Shown: one piece after another, positions 47,109 to 58,876 of the stretch
How positions within the stretch are numbered: position 1 is the stretch's first letter
How the letters are laid out: every line of letters begins with the position of its first letter
Assembly (NCBI GenBank): GCA_009739215.1
Contig: VSJF01000005.1
Coordinates: 1,240,001 to 1,304,000 of the forward strand
Length of the DNA stretch: 64,000 nucleotides
Direction: 5' to 3'
DNA from: Floccularia luteovirens
Taxonomy: Eukaryota; Basidiomycota; Agaricomycetes; Agaricales; Squamanitaceae
The notes under the pieces: generated by a model
What the model was told of the DNA's origin: nothing
Databases searched by the model: none
Seen by the model: the letters and a program-made list of their open reading frames with translations, nothing else
Position numbers and translations under genes: made by a program

Positions 47109-48699
47109 ATGTATCCACAGCATCATATGCCTGTCCCAGTGTACCAATCTGAACAAAGTTCCCAGCTGCAACACCATCATCCCGAGCCGCCACCTCCGCC
47201 GACCCATATGGATACTCACCACCACAACACACATCTACACGGCCACCCTCATAGTTCTCATCACCATAACCATACCCATGCAATTCCGCATTCGCACATA
47301 GTCGACGCGCATCAACACCAAGCGCATGGCGTCGACCTTATAGGACACCCAATTCATTTTGTGACTGGCCAATTTGCCGGGCAGACAATGCGAGCTGAAT
47401 TACACGAAGTACAAAAGGCAGATCTCGGTCGAAAGTGCGTGTCCATGCCCCGCTTATCCCTGGATTCCGTTGTTCATGAACAAGGCATCTATGCTCGCTT
47501 GGGGATAGGTATGCGCGCGTGGACCGTCGGCCACTAGATCCACCGCCTGTCGTGCTGCTTCGCTTATTCCACGTTCTAAACCCTGGAACCGATAGGGAGA
47601 CAGAAAAGGAAGTGGCAAGCTATGAGTGAGTTTCAGCGCCATAAATCTGCATGAATATATGGATTCTTAATTTTCCTATTACACCAGAGAAGTCCAAATA
47701 CTTGGTCTCGTATGCACCGTCGATTTGTTTCCCGTGCCTAGTCAACAGTCAACGAGGATCGAACGTCCTGAAAGTACACAAAGTAACAGAAGCCAATTTG
47801 ATTCACACTCACACCCTACAACTGCGGCACATAACACTCCACAAAGTCCGCATCTCCCTCTCCCTTCGTCATCAGAACCCGCGTCAACATCGGCCCCAGC
47901 GTCTCACCCTCAGGGTCACCACCATCACCATCATCAACAGCACTATGCCCCTGAACCCAAGCCTTACCAAAACTATACTTTCATTTCCTCCGTCCCATTC
48001 ATATGCGCATGCAGATGCGTCTTCCAGCAACCTTTCGAACACAGCGCCATCAAGTCCATCGGGATACCCTTCACCTGTAAACACACCCCAGGATATAGTA
48101 CACCGCGTTGGTGGACATGTTATTACGGAGAGCTCAAAGCTCACTCAAGCGCTTGTTGGAGCGACATTTGTTCAACCTGCGACGGTTGAATACCAAGGCA
48201 AGATGTCGCTAGTTTTCGTGTTTGCAGTCAGTATAATTTTACTATTTCATGCACCATTCCAACTCACTTTTGACAAACTTAATTTATGTAAACAGGATCT
48301 GGCTGTGAAGACAGAGGGCACTTTCATTTTGCGATATCGCGTGTTCGACATTTTCAGTAGGCCGAACAATCATCAAGAAGATCTTGCGATACAAGCAGAG
48401 TGCTATGGTGGATCATTTCGTGTGTATTCTACGAAGGAATTCCCAGGCTTGCAGGCGTCGACTGACCTCACTAAGGTTTGTTGATTTGTTTTTGATAGTA
48501 ATAAATTGGCGATTTTCAATTTCTGCATATGATACAGCATTTGGCTCGTTGGGGTGTCCGACTCAATATCCGCGAGACTGAACGGCGGAGGCGGAAAAAA
48601 GGTGAAGCTCGTAGCTTGAGTCCGCCTTACAAGAAGTCAACAGAGAAGCGCAAGTTCTCTTCTCCGGGAAGTGGCGATACTCCGAGTGACGAAGACTAA
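47109..48699 (+). CDS. Velvet-domain developmental regulator, VelB type
   Basis: Velvet proteins are fungal DNA-binding regulators of development and secondary metabolism that form VelB-VeA and VelB-VosA dimers. Exons 47109..47434 and 47509..47625 give a His/Pro-rich N-terminus (residues 20-70) and the first velvet half (FAGQTMRAELHEVQKADLGRK, YARVDRRPLDPPPVVLLRLF). The exon from 47688 continues EVQILGLVCTVDLFPVP, then a roughly 120-residue Ser/Pro/His insertion, then HVITESSKLTQALVGATFV. The last exons give DLAVKTEGTFILRYRVFDIF, GSFRVYSTKEFPGLQASTDL and LARWGVRLNIRETERRRRKK, stop 48697..48699. A long insertion splitting the velvet domain is the VelB hallmark. The frame changes inside the insertion (47960-48010), so a further small intron must lie there or the model is one base off. 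Confidence 0.85.
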
Positions 48700-49987
48700 T
48701 GATTACGATTTTTTCGAAGACTGGTCACGATACCATGAATTCGGATACAAAATTGCTACCTTTTCCATCGCTGATGATTGCTTTGAATTCACTCACCGAT
48801 TTCCATCACTCTTACGACTCTCAATGTTTTGTTCTCCCTTACATTATATAGCTCGATTGGATTATTTATACCCCCACACAGTACATCTCGCTCATATATC
48901 ATTTTTCATTCTCATTCTCATATACAAAAGCCCTTAGCTCTCTCTGTTGATTGTCGATTGTTGTTCAGTATGTTAGATATCACATGCATCCTATATGTAC
49001 ACATACAGAAAAACTAAGCCGCACTGTAGGAGCTCGGATAGATCCTGTGGTTCTAAATGATGTTGTTGTCGACTCGGCAAGTCATCAACATGGTACATCT
49101 GCTAACTATAGTTTGGACCCAGACAAATTGTCAGATCTAAACCTCCCACCAACCCCAGATACACGATGCAGTGTTATGCATATATACAGTATATGTCTAC
49201 TTTGTAAAATTGTTACCGAAACTACGGTCACATCGAATCACAGATAAGCGAGGAAGAAAAAGACATACCATAAACCATAAACCATACACATACTGAAGAT
49301 GGTATATCCTCTCGTTGTACACATCCCAATCATATGGTTGCGGGTGGTACAGTTTATATTGGGAGTATATCCCTAGGTTAGGTTGACCGACGATAAGTCG
49401 CAGATATGTATCTCACCCCCCTCTCTTGGCACCAATACTATTGGACGCTATTCACCTCAAGTAGGAAATCCCTTGTGTGGGACCCGAGGGGTAAGCGGGA
49501 CTTTTTTGTCAACGTAATCATTGAGAAATGGAAGTAAAGAGTCGTGCGCAGTATGGGAAATGTAAATCTTGGAATAGTTTTGCAGATTTATTTCGAGAAT
49601 CGAGGGAAGAAGGCACACATACATGCGTAACAAATACCCTAAAATCCTTTCTCGTCGGCAGTTCGTGTTGACGTTGACATCCACGATACGGTATATATAT
49701 ATACAGCGCCGTGGTTCCGTACAGGGCGGGAGAGTTCCCTGGGATCTGGATTTTCGGTTATACGCATATGTCAATAACCGTGTATGAGTATTTGCCCATA
49801 AGTATCCCTCGCAGCGGCCTCACTTTGATTAATCGCTTTATTTGCGGTATTACCTTTATTGGTGATCAGCGGCTAGCACTCAGCGATCAATTAATTAAAT
49901 TGAGTCGGTCAAATGCAAAGTATATACTTGATGCTACGTACAAAAACTACTAGCTAGTCCTAGCCATTGCTAACTAGATCGTTCCTA
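48700..49987. other. Intergenic, convergent 3' ends of velvet and SOD2
   Basis: About 1.3 kb holding 3' UTRs of two convergent genes. No gene supported; 49457..49774 (-) and 49711..49953 (+) overlap on opposite strands without family features. Confidence 0.4.
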
Positions 49988-51056
49988 CTATTTGAGAGCG
50001 TCCAAGAATCTACTTTCAGCCTCCTTGAAATTGATGACGTTCCAGATTGCGTTGAGGTACTTTTGAAAGTTTAAAAAAAATCAGTCATCATAACAATCGT
50101 CACATATTGATATGACGTACATCCGGCTTAACATTTTTGTACTAATTATTTCCGATAATAATTAGTTTTGCATATATCAATGTTAGCTTGCACTTGCCTG
50201 AAGGTAGAAAGCCTATGCAATGTCAGACAAATTAGCAATTGCCAAGAAATGATAATAGCGAAGACTAACGTGTTCCCAGATATCGACACCTATGATAGGG
50301 ACGTGTGCTGCATTAAAGAGGTAGAAAATGTCAATGCTTTCCTATGTACAGGATGAATTTCTACGGACAAATTAGCGGATCCTGGTTTGGAGTAGTGACA
50401 ATCTCCAATATCTTCGAAGTTGGGTTGTAACCCTAAACAGATGTAACAATCTTGTTCGCAGACATTTTTTGCAAAAATGGAAAATACAACTCACGAGCCA
50501 ACCCCACCCACTTCCTTGTATCGCCGCTGTGCGTTCGTTAAATTGCTTCTTGAACGCATCGACAGAGCCAAAATCTCTCTCAATTGCTTTCTTTAGTGGC
50601 CCATCAGAGAGTTTCCCACCATCTGTGCTAGCGGGTGCAAGATTTTTCCAGAACAGGCTGTGGTTGATGTGGCCTTATAAGTAGCTAACAGTCAGAGCCC
50701 AGAACAAATACAATTGAAATCCACAGAAAATGCACCTCCACCATTGAAGCGTAGCGCTGCTTGTAATGCAATACGCCCTGTAGTCGATTTAGTCTTGGCA
50801 TATGATTCCTCTGCAGCGTTGAGCCCGTTCACATATGTCTGGTGGTGCTTCTTGTGATGCAATTCCATAATTTCCTTCGAGATATGGGGTTCGAGGGCCT
50901 AGCATTGAGACAATTCGGTTAGTACTTGTATGATTCCTTCGTCAGATAGACAAGACCGACATCATACGCGTAAGGAAGAGGTGGAAGACTGTGTGTGTAG
51001 CGAGCGCTGACACGAGTGAGGGTTGGCCGGAGAGCGCTGCGTGCGATAGATAACAT
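49988..51056 (-). CDS. SOD2: Mn superoxide dismutase, mitochondrial
   Basis: Matrix enzyme converting superoxide to oxygen and peroxide. Exons read [20 protein letters not shown] (Arg/Ser-rich targeting peptide), [31 protein letters not shown] (first His ligand), [14 protein letters not shown] (second His), [11 protein letters not shown] (Gln position typical of Mn enzymes), [16 protein letters not shown] (Asp and third His), [18 protein letters not shown], and the end at FLDALK, stop 49988..49990. One intron (donor 50197, acceptor 50142) is GC-AG with a perfect GCAAGT donor, and its 3' end lies in an inverted repeat. Intact, about 220 aa, as expected. ATG 51056 is the first in frame. Confidence 0.93.
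50141..50166. repeat. 10-bp inverted repeat over a SOD2 3' splice site
   Basis: ACTAATTATT, loop TCCGAT, AATAATTAGT: perfect arms. On the coding (minus) strand the acceptor AG (50143-50142) lies inside the second arm, so the transcript could fold over its own splice site. Confidence 0.75.
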
Positions 51057-51222
51057 ACTGCGTTTGCTGCGTCAATAGTTTTTATGTAGATGCAAGTAAT
51101 GAGGAGAAAAGAAGCGAAGACGCCCGATCCTCAACATGAATGAATGTGTTCAAAACTAACGTCACTTTCCGGCACGGTCACGTGAAATTAGAGAAGGTGT
51201 CTTCAGGAGGGTTTGAGTGTAA

Positions 51223-51405
51223 GTCAAACGTTCGTCCAGCAGTATCTCATTGACACTGATTGATATTGTCACCCTACACTTGAGATGAATACTGCGAAGG
51301 TAACAACTACAAATTCTTACATGCTTCATACAACTGTCTAGCTCGATTGAAGCTGGTTTATTCATGATAGTAAGTAACTTCCAGTTATTTTTACGACATT
51401 GTTCA
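51223..51405 (-). repeat. Left arm of a 4.3-kb-spaced inverted repeat
   Basis: Its reverse complement aligns to 55510..55677. The best stretch is 46 bases with one mismatch, covering ATCAATCAGTGTCAATGAGA and ending in AACGTTTGAC; another shared block is ATCGAGCTAGACAGTTGTAT. Middle parts differ and contain gaps. It sits 170-350 bases upstream of the SOD2 start codon. Confidence 0.75.
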
Positions 51406-51873
51406 CATTAGTTACTATAGTAGGCAGAGACGTTTCATAACCAAGCTGTGGTCATCGTTGTGCAACACCAAACAATTCACATTCTGGACCAAGCTCTTGT
51501 AGAACTTATCACCATGGTATGATCTTGAGACAATTCATCTGACTACGCGGGACCTGTCTCTTGCCGCTGTTGCTCACAGATGTTATCCAAATGAATTCAA
51601 TTATCCTGATGTTGATATAGCTACTCTCTCGCGTCCTTTTCTTGTCAGATGTAGCCTGCTATGCGAGATCAATTAAACCCGCGTGGAATGGTTAGCTTGG
51701 CCCGGGTGTAACTCCCATTCGCTGATGGCTCATGTGCATGGACTTTCAAAATTTCAAATAACACAGTACAAGAACATGTGCTACGTCACATCCGCGTATA
51801 TGTTCTTGTTTGTTAACCGAAGCATATATATACTGAGACCAGCCTATCACACCCATCAATCATAGCGTTAACC

Positions 51874-54037
51874 ATGACAGATACAGTTAATTTGAATTGC
51901 CTCGTTATTGGCGACAACTCGCTGTATGAGGACATCTTCACAGTGGAAATCCCGCTGACATACAACATCCACCTACTACGCCGAGCGATCTGGAGCAAGA
52001 AACCCAAGTGGCACGGCTTCATCTCTGAAGTACTGAAACTCTACAAGTTGAAAACGCCCATCTCTATCACAAATAAAGACGATTTCAATGCAAACATCGC
52101 CGGACTGCAACTAAACACCACGTATGGGCAGTCTGCTCTCGATATGCTTAATTCGACATCCAGTGTGGCACAGTCAGGCTTATCTCAACTAGCTGAGCAG
52201 AACCTGCATGTTATCGTAGAAACACCACCACAAGCTACAGATGTAGCTTCTGAAATACACGAGTGCATGCTCACTGCCACATTACCACATTACCCAGTTC
52301 AAATGTCCAAGTCTACGTCTACCCACCCATTTGGAAAAATAGGCAGAGTCATGAAGAATATAGATATTCCGTATTACTTGGCTCAAGACCATGAACTATT
52401 ACAACGAATGCGCCACGACCTTGTGACATGATATCTTAAATTATGGAATACTCACACCGGCCTTCGGTCATTTCGGGACTCAATGGCATTACAAAGTATT
52501 TACATTCGTCATCCTACAGACTACCCACTCTCCAACGAGGCTAGTGTATGGCAAGTCACGCATAACTGCACGCAGATCTGTGTTGGACTGGTGAGAAGTT
52601 TGGGTCGTCATTGCAAGACCCATTCGAGAGAAGAAGAGGATAATGTAGATGTGATCATTGACAGGCTTGTCAGCGTGGGGGGTCAGGGGATCATAGCATG
52701 GGAAGACGAATCTCCTGCTGTGTTTCAAAAACATTGCACCCAGTCTGAACTTGAACCCATTTTGGAAGACTTGACAATTCGAACGTTTGGAGAGAAAGGT
52801 TTCCGGGCCATTATCTTCAAAGTAAGTAAAACAGATGATCACACATGGCTGCGACCTAAACTATTTTTTTTAGCTCTCCCTCTTTATGGTTTCGCGCAAG
52901 ATAAAATGGGGCGTCATACACGATGGAACTACTATGTTTGTCATCAGAGTTCAGCGGAAACATTCACGACCGTATATCATTATTTCCCTGCCACTCTCCA
53001 TGCATGCCACTGAACTAACCCCTGTGTCATTAATCTGTTACATGATGCTTTCGGGAGTCGACGATGTAGATGTGGTGGATCCTAGTGTTGTAGCTAGGAT
53101 ACCAATTCCACCGGAACCCTTTGTGGACCAGGCGACCGAATTTTTATTTTCTCAACATGATGGCGAAAACAATACGGACAGCGGTGATGCGGGAGACTCA
53201 TCAGCCATCGAGTCTAGAATGCTTACGGTAAAGCCAAATTTTTTCTCCTTATTCAATTAGCTCAACTTGGATCTGCTCAAGACGAACTCTGTGGTTGCCC
53301 ATCTCCCTGCACCTCATCAGTGATGCTTCAAATGATCCGGTCCATATCGTTGCGACTTCTTTAATTGAGGCGAGTGGTTTTGGCTGTGTCTTCAAGGCGC
53401 CTTATCTCAGCCAAGTGGATACTGTACGGGCTTGGTGATCAAACTAGCAAAGCAAAGGTGTGAAGATGGACTCGAAAATGAAGCCAATGCATACAAGCGA
53501 CTTGAAAAGTTGCTGGCCGCATCACTCCTATGTTTTATGGTCTCTTCGCAGGCACATTCGGAGATGAATCAATTTCAATCATCGTTCTAAGCTACGGAGG
53601 TCTCAGTCTGAAGAGTTTTGATGGGCTTACAAAGTTTACAAGGTAGCGTGATTCATTAGGTTGTGAATGTGATTCCATTATTAATAATTTGGTATGGCCA
53701 AAGGTTATCAATCGCGCTGCAGCTCTTTGAAATTCATCTCGCAGGTGTCGAGCAGAATGACGTGAAGCCTGAGAATTTCGTTCGTAGCCGAACCGGATAT
53801 CGACTGATCGACTTTTCGGTTGCTGAGACAGACCATGTTTGTCCCGGAATGTTCAAGTGTCCTGAGCTGATTCGAACCATGAATGATCTACACATCTCTG
53901 GAGATTGGTTTCTCCTGAAGAGTCTTAAAATAGCACAAGAGCTTTATAATTTTCTCCGGTCTACTTTCTGGATTTTTGCTATAGCTCTGGTTTCTATTAT
54001 TGCTGCTCTTGAAATATCAAGGCGCGCGCAAGTCTGA
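51874..54037 (+). pseudogene. Crinkler-like protein with kinase-like C-terminus, frame broken
   Basis: The first 185 codons (MTDTVNLNCLVIGDNS, FTVEIPL, LHVIVETPP) form a ubiquitin-like header resembling Crinkler N-termini. An in-frame TGA at 52429..52431 interrupts it, and the same frame continues (FRDSMALQSIYIRHPTDYPL) to about 52820, then across introns. The C-terminus is a diverged protein kinase: FGCVFKAPYL and LVIKLAKQ (lysine strand), ENEANAYKRL, a hinge-like IIVLSYGGLSL, catalytic-loop-like QNDVKPENFV, and RLIDFS where DFG is usual. It ends at 54037 in a hydrophobic segment. Frame changes near 53410-53420 and 53515 add to the stop. I read it as a decayed effector-type or nuclear-kinase-type gene. 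Fungal Crinkler relatives with kinase C-termini are known; a role here is not inferable. Confidence 0.6.
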
Positions 54038-55509
54038 ACGCAAACCGAATATTTTGAGTGCGCCGACCATTCCTTTAATTGACACATAGCATTCTTTAAT
54101 AACATTCAAGGACACTCTTTTGTTTTCTTTTTCTTTCATTGACCACAAATAGTACAGATCACCTATTTCCTATGATATTTAAACCACTTCTTTAATTTCC
54201 GACACCTCAGTCGTTTGACCACGTAAACGCTGAGGTGAGAACGTTCCTTTACTTCTTATAATACTTAACTTACATACTGATAATTAAAGTAGTTATTGCG
54301 TTAACTATTCTAATCCTTGTCTATAATCTCACGGCTGCCTGGTTGTAGTTCAAAGTTGTAATTACAGAGTTGTGGCCTTCACTTGTACTATCTAGTCCAA
54401 CTGTGGTTCATACTATAAAAATGCTATGCCTGTCACTCGGTCGAATACACCCAGACCTCGGGTGAGGCCATCAGGGCCATCGTCGCAACAGCAATTTATA
54501 TCACACAAAAAAAAAATTTTTTTACATGTCCTTTTTTTGAGTTGGGGTGGATGATCATTGAACAAGTTTAAGGCCTAAACCATTTATCACATCACTGATG
54601 GTCACACCATCCCAAAGTGTGATATTAGCTAAGCTCCTTCAGAAGTACTTGCAGTCGAGGACTACATGTACACGCTGGGGCAGGGCTTATAAGTTTAAGC
54701 CATAGTGCCTGTTATTAACTTTTCTTATCATTATTCTAAGGCAGGGTTTCTGGGGACAGTCCACTTTAAATATCTTTTTCTTGAGATTGTAGCAGTGCGG
54801 CCATCCTGCAGCCCAAGAAATAGAAAAGTCCACATTCGTACCACGTTCCAGTTCCTGTCCTGGTCTCCAGTACTTTGTCACCAGGCTTCGAATAGATACA
54901 CGAGCATGCGATACATATGCCTAAGCCTATTTCAGAGACGTAAAAATATGGGTAAAACCTACCTGTTTTCCGGGTCGTGATGTTTACCTCCGACCTTCCC
55001 CTTTGCCGGAGGGCAAGATATATTTGGTGCGGGGAAAAGGGATGTTCAAAACTTGCTGAGTAAGGAGTCGCAGTTCCGAAGAGCTAAACCATCCTTCACA
55101 TGAAGAGGTTCTGAAGTGCCGGATTCAACGGATTTGGTGTTTATTTGGCCGGGATCACACAGTTTCGGTCCGGGGAGTGCTGTTACTCCTGGCATCCAGG
55201 TCACATGAAGAGATGATAATAGATAAGCCCAGTGTGTCATACCTCTTATACTCGAATGTGCCGCTTTATTACCTAGTCCTTGGATCATACAAAAGTCGAA
55301 AAGGAGCACTCAAACGGCAAGAGATGGGTCCCATGCCGTCAGATGAATTGTCTTAAGATCATACCGTGGTGATAAGTTCTACAAGAGCGAGGAACAGTCG
55401 GGATATGGGGTGAAAAAAATTCGAATCCTTGGGGTCAAGGTGTTGATCCAGAACTTGTATAACGATGCCTACAGCTTGGTTATAAAAACGTGTCAGACTG
55501 TCAGAACCA
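54038..55509. other. Non-coding stretch inside the inverted-repeat block
   Basis: About 1.5 kb, AT-rich, with an A-run/T-run palindrome at about 54508-54526. No gene recognised. Confidence 0.4.
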
Positions 55510-55677
55510 TTGTGCATAATGTCATGAAGATAATTACAAGTTACTTACTATACCCGCTTCCATCGAGCTAGACAGTTGTATGAAGCATTGTAATTGTTAC
55601 CTGCATAGTAGTCGTCCCAAACGTCGGCTATCAATATCAATCAGTGTCAATGAGATACTGCTGAACGAACGTTTGAC
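55510..55677 (+). repeat. Right arm of the 4.3-kb-spaced inverted repeat
   Basis: Inverted copy of 51223..51405 (see left arm). Shared blocks include AAGTTACTTACTAT, ATCGAGCTAGACAGTTGTAT and the 46-base block ending AACGTTTGAC at 55677. Similarity stops abruptly after that base. Confidence 0.75.
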
Positions 55678-56804
55678 CAAAGATATTGAATGCAGCATGA
55701 TGGTCGACTTCTATTGTATTTTGCGAACCCTTTTCTCTACGTGGCATTCAGAAGCTCTAGGTACAACAAAGGTGTGGCGCATGACCCTGAGGCACAGTCT
55801 CGCCGCTCCGAGCATACCGAATATCAACCTATGGAAAAACCTCCTGCAGGGTTTTTGCGAATGCAATGGAGGAACGATAATCAGAAGACACATACATATA
55901 TGTCGACGTCCGGAGTGTTACCCAGGTAAAGAAGTTGTTACAGAAAAAGCGTGATAGTAGGGAGGCACCGGAACATATGAGAGCCTGGTTGAATGGCGGA
56001 CTGATAGAATATGTTAATCATGTACCATGAAGTCTCCGTTCAAACACCTACTGGATGATTCTTAGAAATGCGCTGTGAAACTTTGCAAATATCAAGAAAA
56101 AAACGCACGAGCTAGATGTCGTATGACTAGTGATAGAATTCTCGTAGTCAGGATTACATTTTATATCATCACCGCCGGCATGCAGCCCTTTTTTGACATT
56201 TGAGTCGGAAACAGATGGCTTCTGTCAATCATTGCCATAACCACTTATCATGGATAACCTGGGTTGAGATAAACATAGCAACGAACGGGGACTTCGCAAT
56301 GTGTGGTCCGGACGACCAAATGGGTTTTTGAATGCCTGGAGGTTGGCGTAAGCAAAAGTAATATATTTCTTGTGACGTCCAACTCTACTTTCGGTTCGCC
56401 TCGCGGTGTCCCTGGATTGCTTCTTATCCTCCCCTCCCTCCTTTCTTTCTTTCCCACTGATTGCAACGTTGTCGGGGCACTGGTTAGTTCAGTTTTGAAC
56501 GTGTCCGGCGATCACTGCACTCTTTCGTTGTGGTTCATCTGCAAACGAGATCACTTCCAGTTTATTATACTCGAGGATCAATCATTCTCAGAAGCTCTCG
56601 AAGCCTTCCTCGTACTCGAAGTAGGAACCCTTTCTTTGAGATTGTCTCACAGACGTTGGTATGTGAGATTCATGGTTTCAGAGCTACTGTCATAAATGAA
56701 ACAGCCACGACAGCAGTTCGTTTTTTGTCTGAGAATTTCTCGTATATGCTCACAACATCGACTCTTATTATTCGACGTGATTATCTGCCTTCAGGACCTA
56801 CACA
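55678..56804. other. Intergenic, with possible upstream exon
   Basis: About 1.1 kb. A C/T-rich run at 56430-56455 looks like a promoter tract. An open frame at about 56600-56795 (reading HGFRATVINETATTAVRFL) could be an extra 5' exon of the gene at 56805, but has no ATG of its own in frame and I could not place a splice. Confidence 0.35.
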
Positions 56805-58876
56805 ATGATAATTCGTGTTCTATCCACACCTCCTCAACCCACCGTTCTTTTCTGTGTCGCTTTCAAAGATCTCCCGAAAGACTTGCCTCCACCGCCTGGC
56901 TGGCTTTCTCAGTTGCAACAATTACTAAGAGATGATTTGGAGGCCCCGAAAACCATTCATGCCTTGGATAAATCTGTAGGTATTATTAACCTACTAGAGG
57001 AGGTGGTACTCGATATTCCAGCGCTTTCCGTCTCATGCAAATTCGTGGACGGTGTGGTCGAAATTTGGCCATTGGTATCAAGTCTATTTCTTGCTTCATT
57101 AGAAAACATTATCAAAGATGTATACGAGGCGACTTTGGAGGATGAGAAAACCCGAGAGCATGAGAAAGCCGCTGTCAATGAAAGGGACAGGAAAGTCAGA
57201 TTTGCACCTACGTCTGTGAAGGTTAGGCACAAAAAACAACGGTCATTCTTTATGACCATTGTATCGTAAGTTTTTGAGTCCCTTTTTATGAGCAGTAAAC
57301 TCATACTATCCTCTCATTATGTAGTTCTATCATAAATGTGTCCTCCCCAGTTCCACCTTCGCCAACCCGGGCATCTTCACCGTTGCCAGTGACAGGTACC
57401 CCTACTCGTTCGTCTTGCACACCCAGCATACTGCGAAGAAGGGCTCGTTCAGCCATTGTTGATACATTCCGCCTACATGTTCTATCTGAGCTCAGCCAAC
57501 GTTTCCCCCGAAGTGGATACTATGAATGGGCATTGCGTAGTACGCTACGGAGGACTATGTTACGGATGGAACAAATAATTGATCAAGTACCTGCTACTTC
57601 ACCTTACAGACGATCTCTGGAACACCAGTCGAGCCAATTTTCAGCAACTACTATGAATGTCCCTTCATTGTATTCCGACGAGGACAATGATGATGATACG
57701 TCAGTGGATACAGATACTGATGGTAGCTCCATACGCACGCCTTCATCATCACACTTTGATAATCGTGGGCGTGTCCTGCATACAACTAATCCTGGTCCTG
57801 GCGACCCTCAATCGCGAAGGACACCTGAACCTATGCAACACTATTTTTGTCCTGCAGACCTTGACGAGTACCGGTTCCTATCAGATGCAAAAGAAACCCT
57901 GCAACACCTTATAATGATCTCAAGCAAGCAGGCTATGTATGATGCTAGTGATGAGAAACAGTATCAGGACATACTCGAGATTCGTAGTCGTCGTAGGGCG
58001 TGGTCTAACCTGGCTTTATCCGGTTCGGGCGTGAAGGATTTTGGTCTGGCAACTCCCACACGGAGTTCACAGCTTGCTCAGTACTCGTGGACAAGCGAAG
58101 AATTTGAATACGTCCCGGAAGTTGCGTTTGTAGAAAACAGTGAGCCACCAGGCCTGACCATGGAAAGGATGAGCCCTACCCCAAGAAGGACTAGGGTTTC
58201 AACAGGGGGATGTCTCTTCCCGGTCAGCGAGGAAGACGAAGAAGAGTTGGAGGCTAATTCTGACGTTGATGCCGAATCTCTGTGCAGAGAACCTGATCCC
58301 TTGCAGCAGGATTTCGAGTATGATCTGGAGGGTGGTGTGCGCTGTAGGAATGAGGACGATTCCGACGGGACTAATCTACGCATTGCTCTAGAAGTAGAAC
58401 GGGCTCCAAACATTCCAAGGATGCGGACTAGTAGTATGTACCAGCATCGACGCAAAGTTGACGCCCCACAAGAAGTCTATGTCCTCACCCACCCTTCCAT
58501 CCCTGAAGAGGTTGCATCTAAGCCTCACTCGGATACATCCGGTTCTGCTGTCACCTCACATCCAGATGGAAATGTTATTGAGCTAGCCTCTGATTTGAAC
58601 GTTTCAGGGAGGACTACTGTCTTTGCAGAGATGGAAGTCAGTGTCGGTGAGCTGGAACTCTCCGGATATGGCAATTTCGGCAGCTACTCGGTTTCTGGAG
58701 ATGAGTTCACGCTGGCCATGGACTTACCAGTCAAGATACGTTCGTCTGATGTCGAGGTTAGACGAACCAAGCATGCTTTCAATGTTGGCATTGTGGACGT
58801 AACTGTTCCAAGGGAAGTTGACTCCGAGTGGACGCAGTCAGAGTTGGCCGATGGAACGGTTCTCCACTGCCGATGA
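56805..58876 (+). CDS. Conserved-looking hypothetical protein, two exons
   Basis: ATG 56805 (MIIRVLSTPPQPTVLF) to 57265, then a roughly 60-base GT-AG intron ending TTATGTAG, then an open frame to TGA 58874..58876; about 670 aa. The N-terminal part looks folded and helical (PPPPGWLSQLQQLLRDDL, LEEVVLDIPALSV, IWPLVSSLFLASLENIIKDV), followed by a charged coiled-coil stretch. The second exon has a helical block (LHVLSELSQRFPRSGYYEWA), long Ser/Thr/Asp-rich disorder, a second small conserved-looking block (EYRFLSDAKETLQHLIMIS), and a C-terminal beta-rich segment (EFTLAMDLPVKIRSS, NVGIVDVTVPREVDSEW). No family recognised, no membrane helix, no signal peptide. Long open frame and clean intron make it a real gene. 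Confidence 0.65.

Noticed and set aside
55400..55440. TTCGAATCC string resembling a tRNA T-loop
   Set aside because: No matching acceptor, D or anticodon stems in the surrounding 90 bases.
55690..55929. ORF with a polar, tail-like sequence next to the right repeat arm
   Set aside because: No family match by eye, no upstream exon found; could be a relic but cannot be supported.
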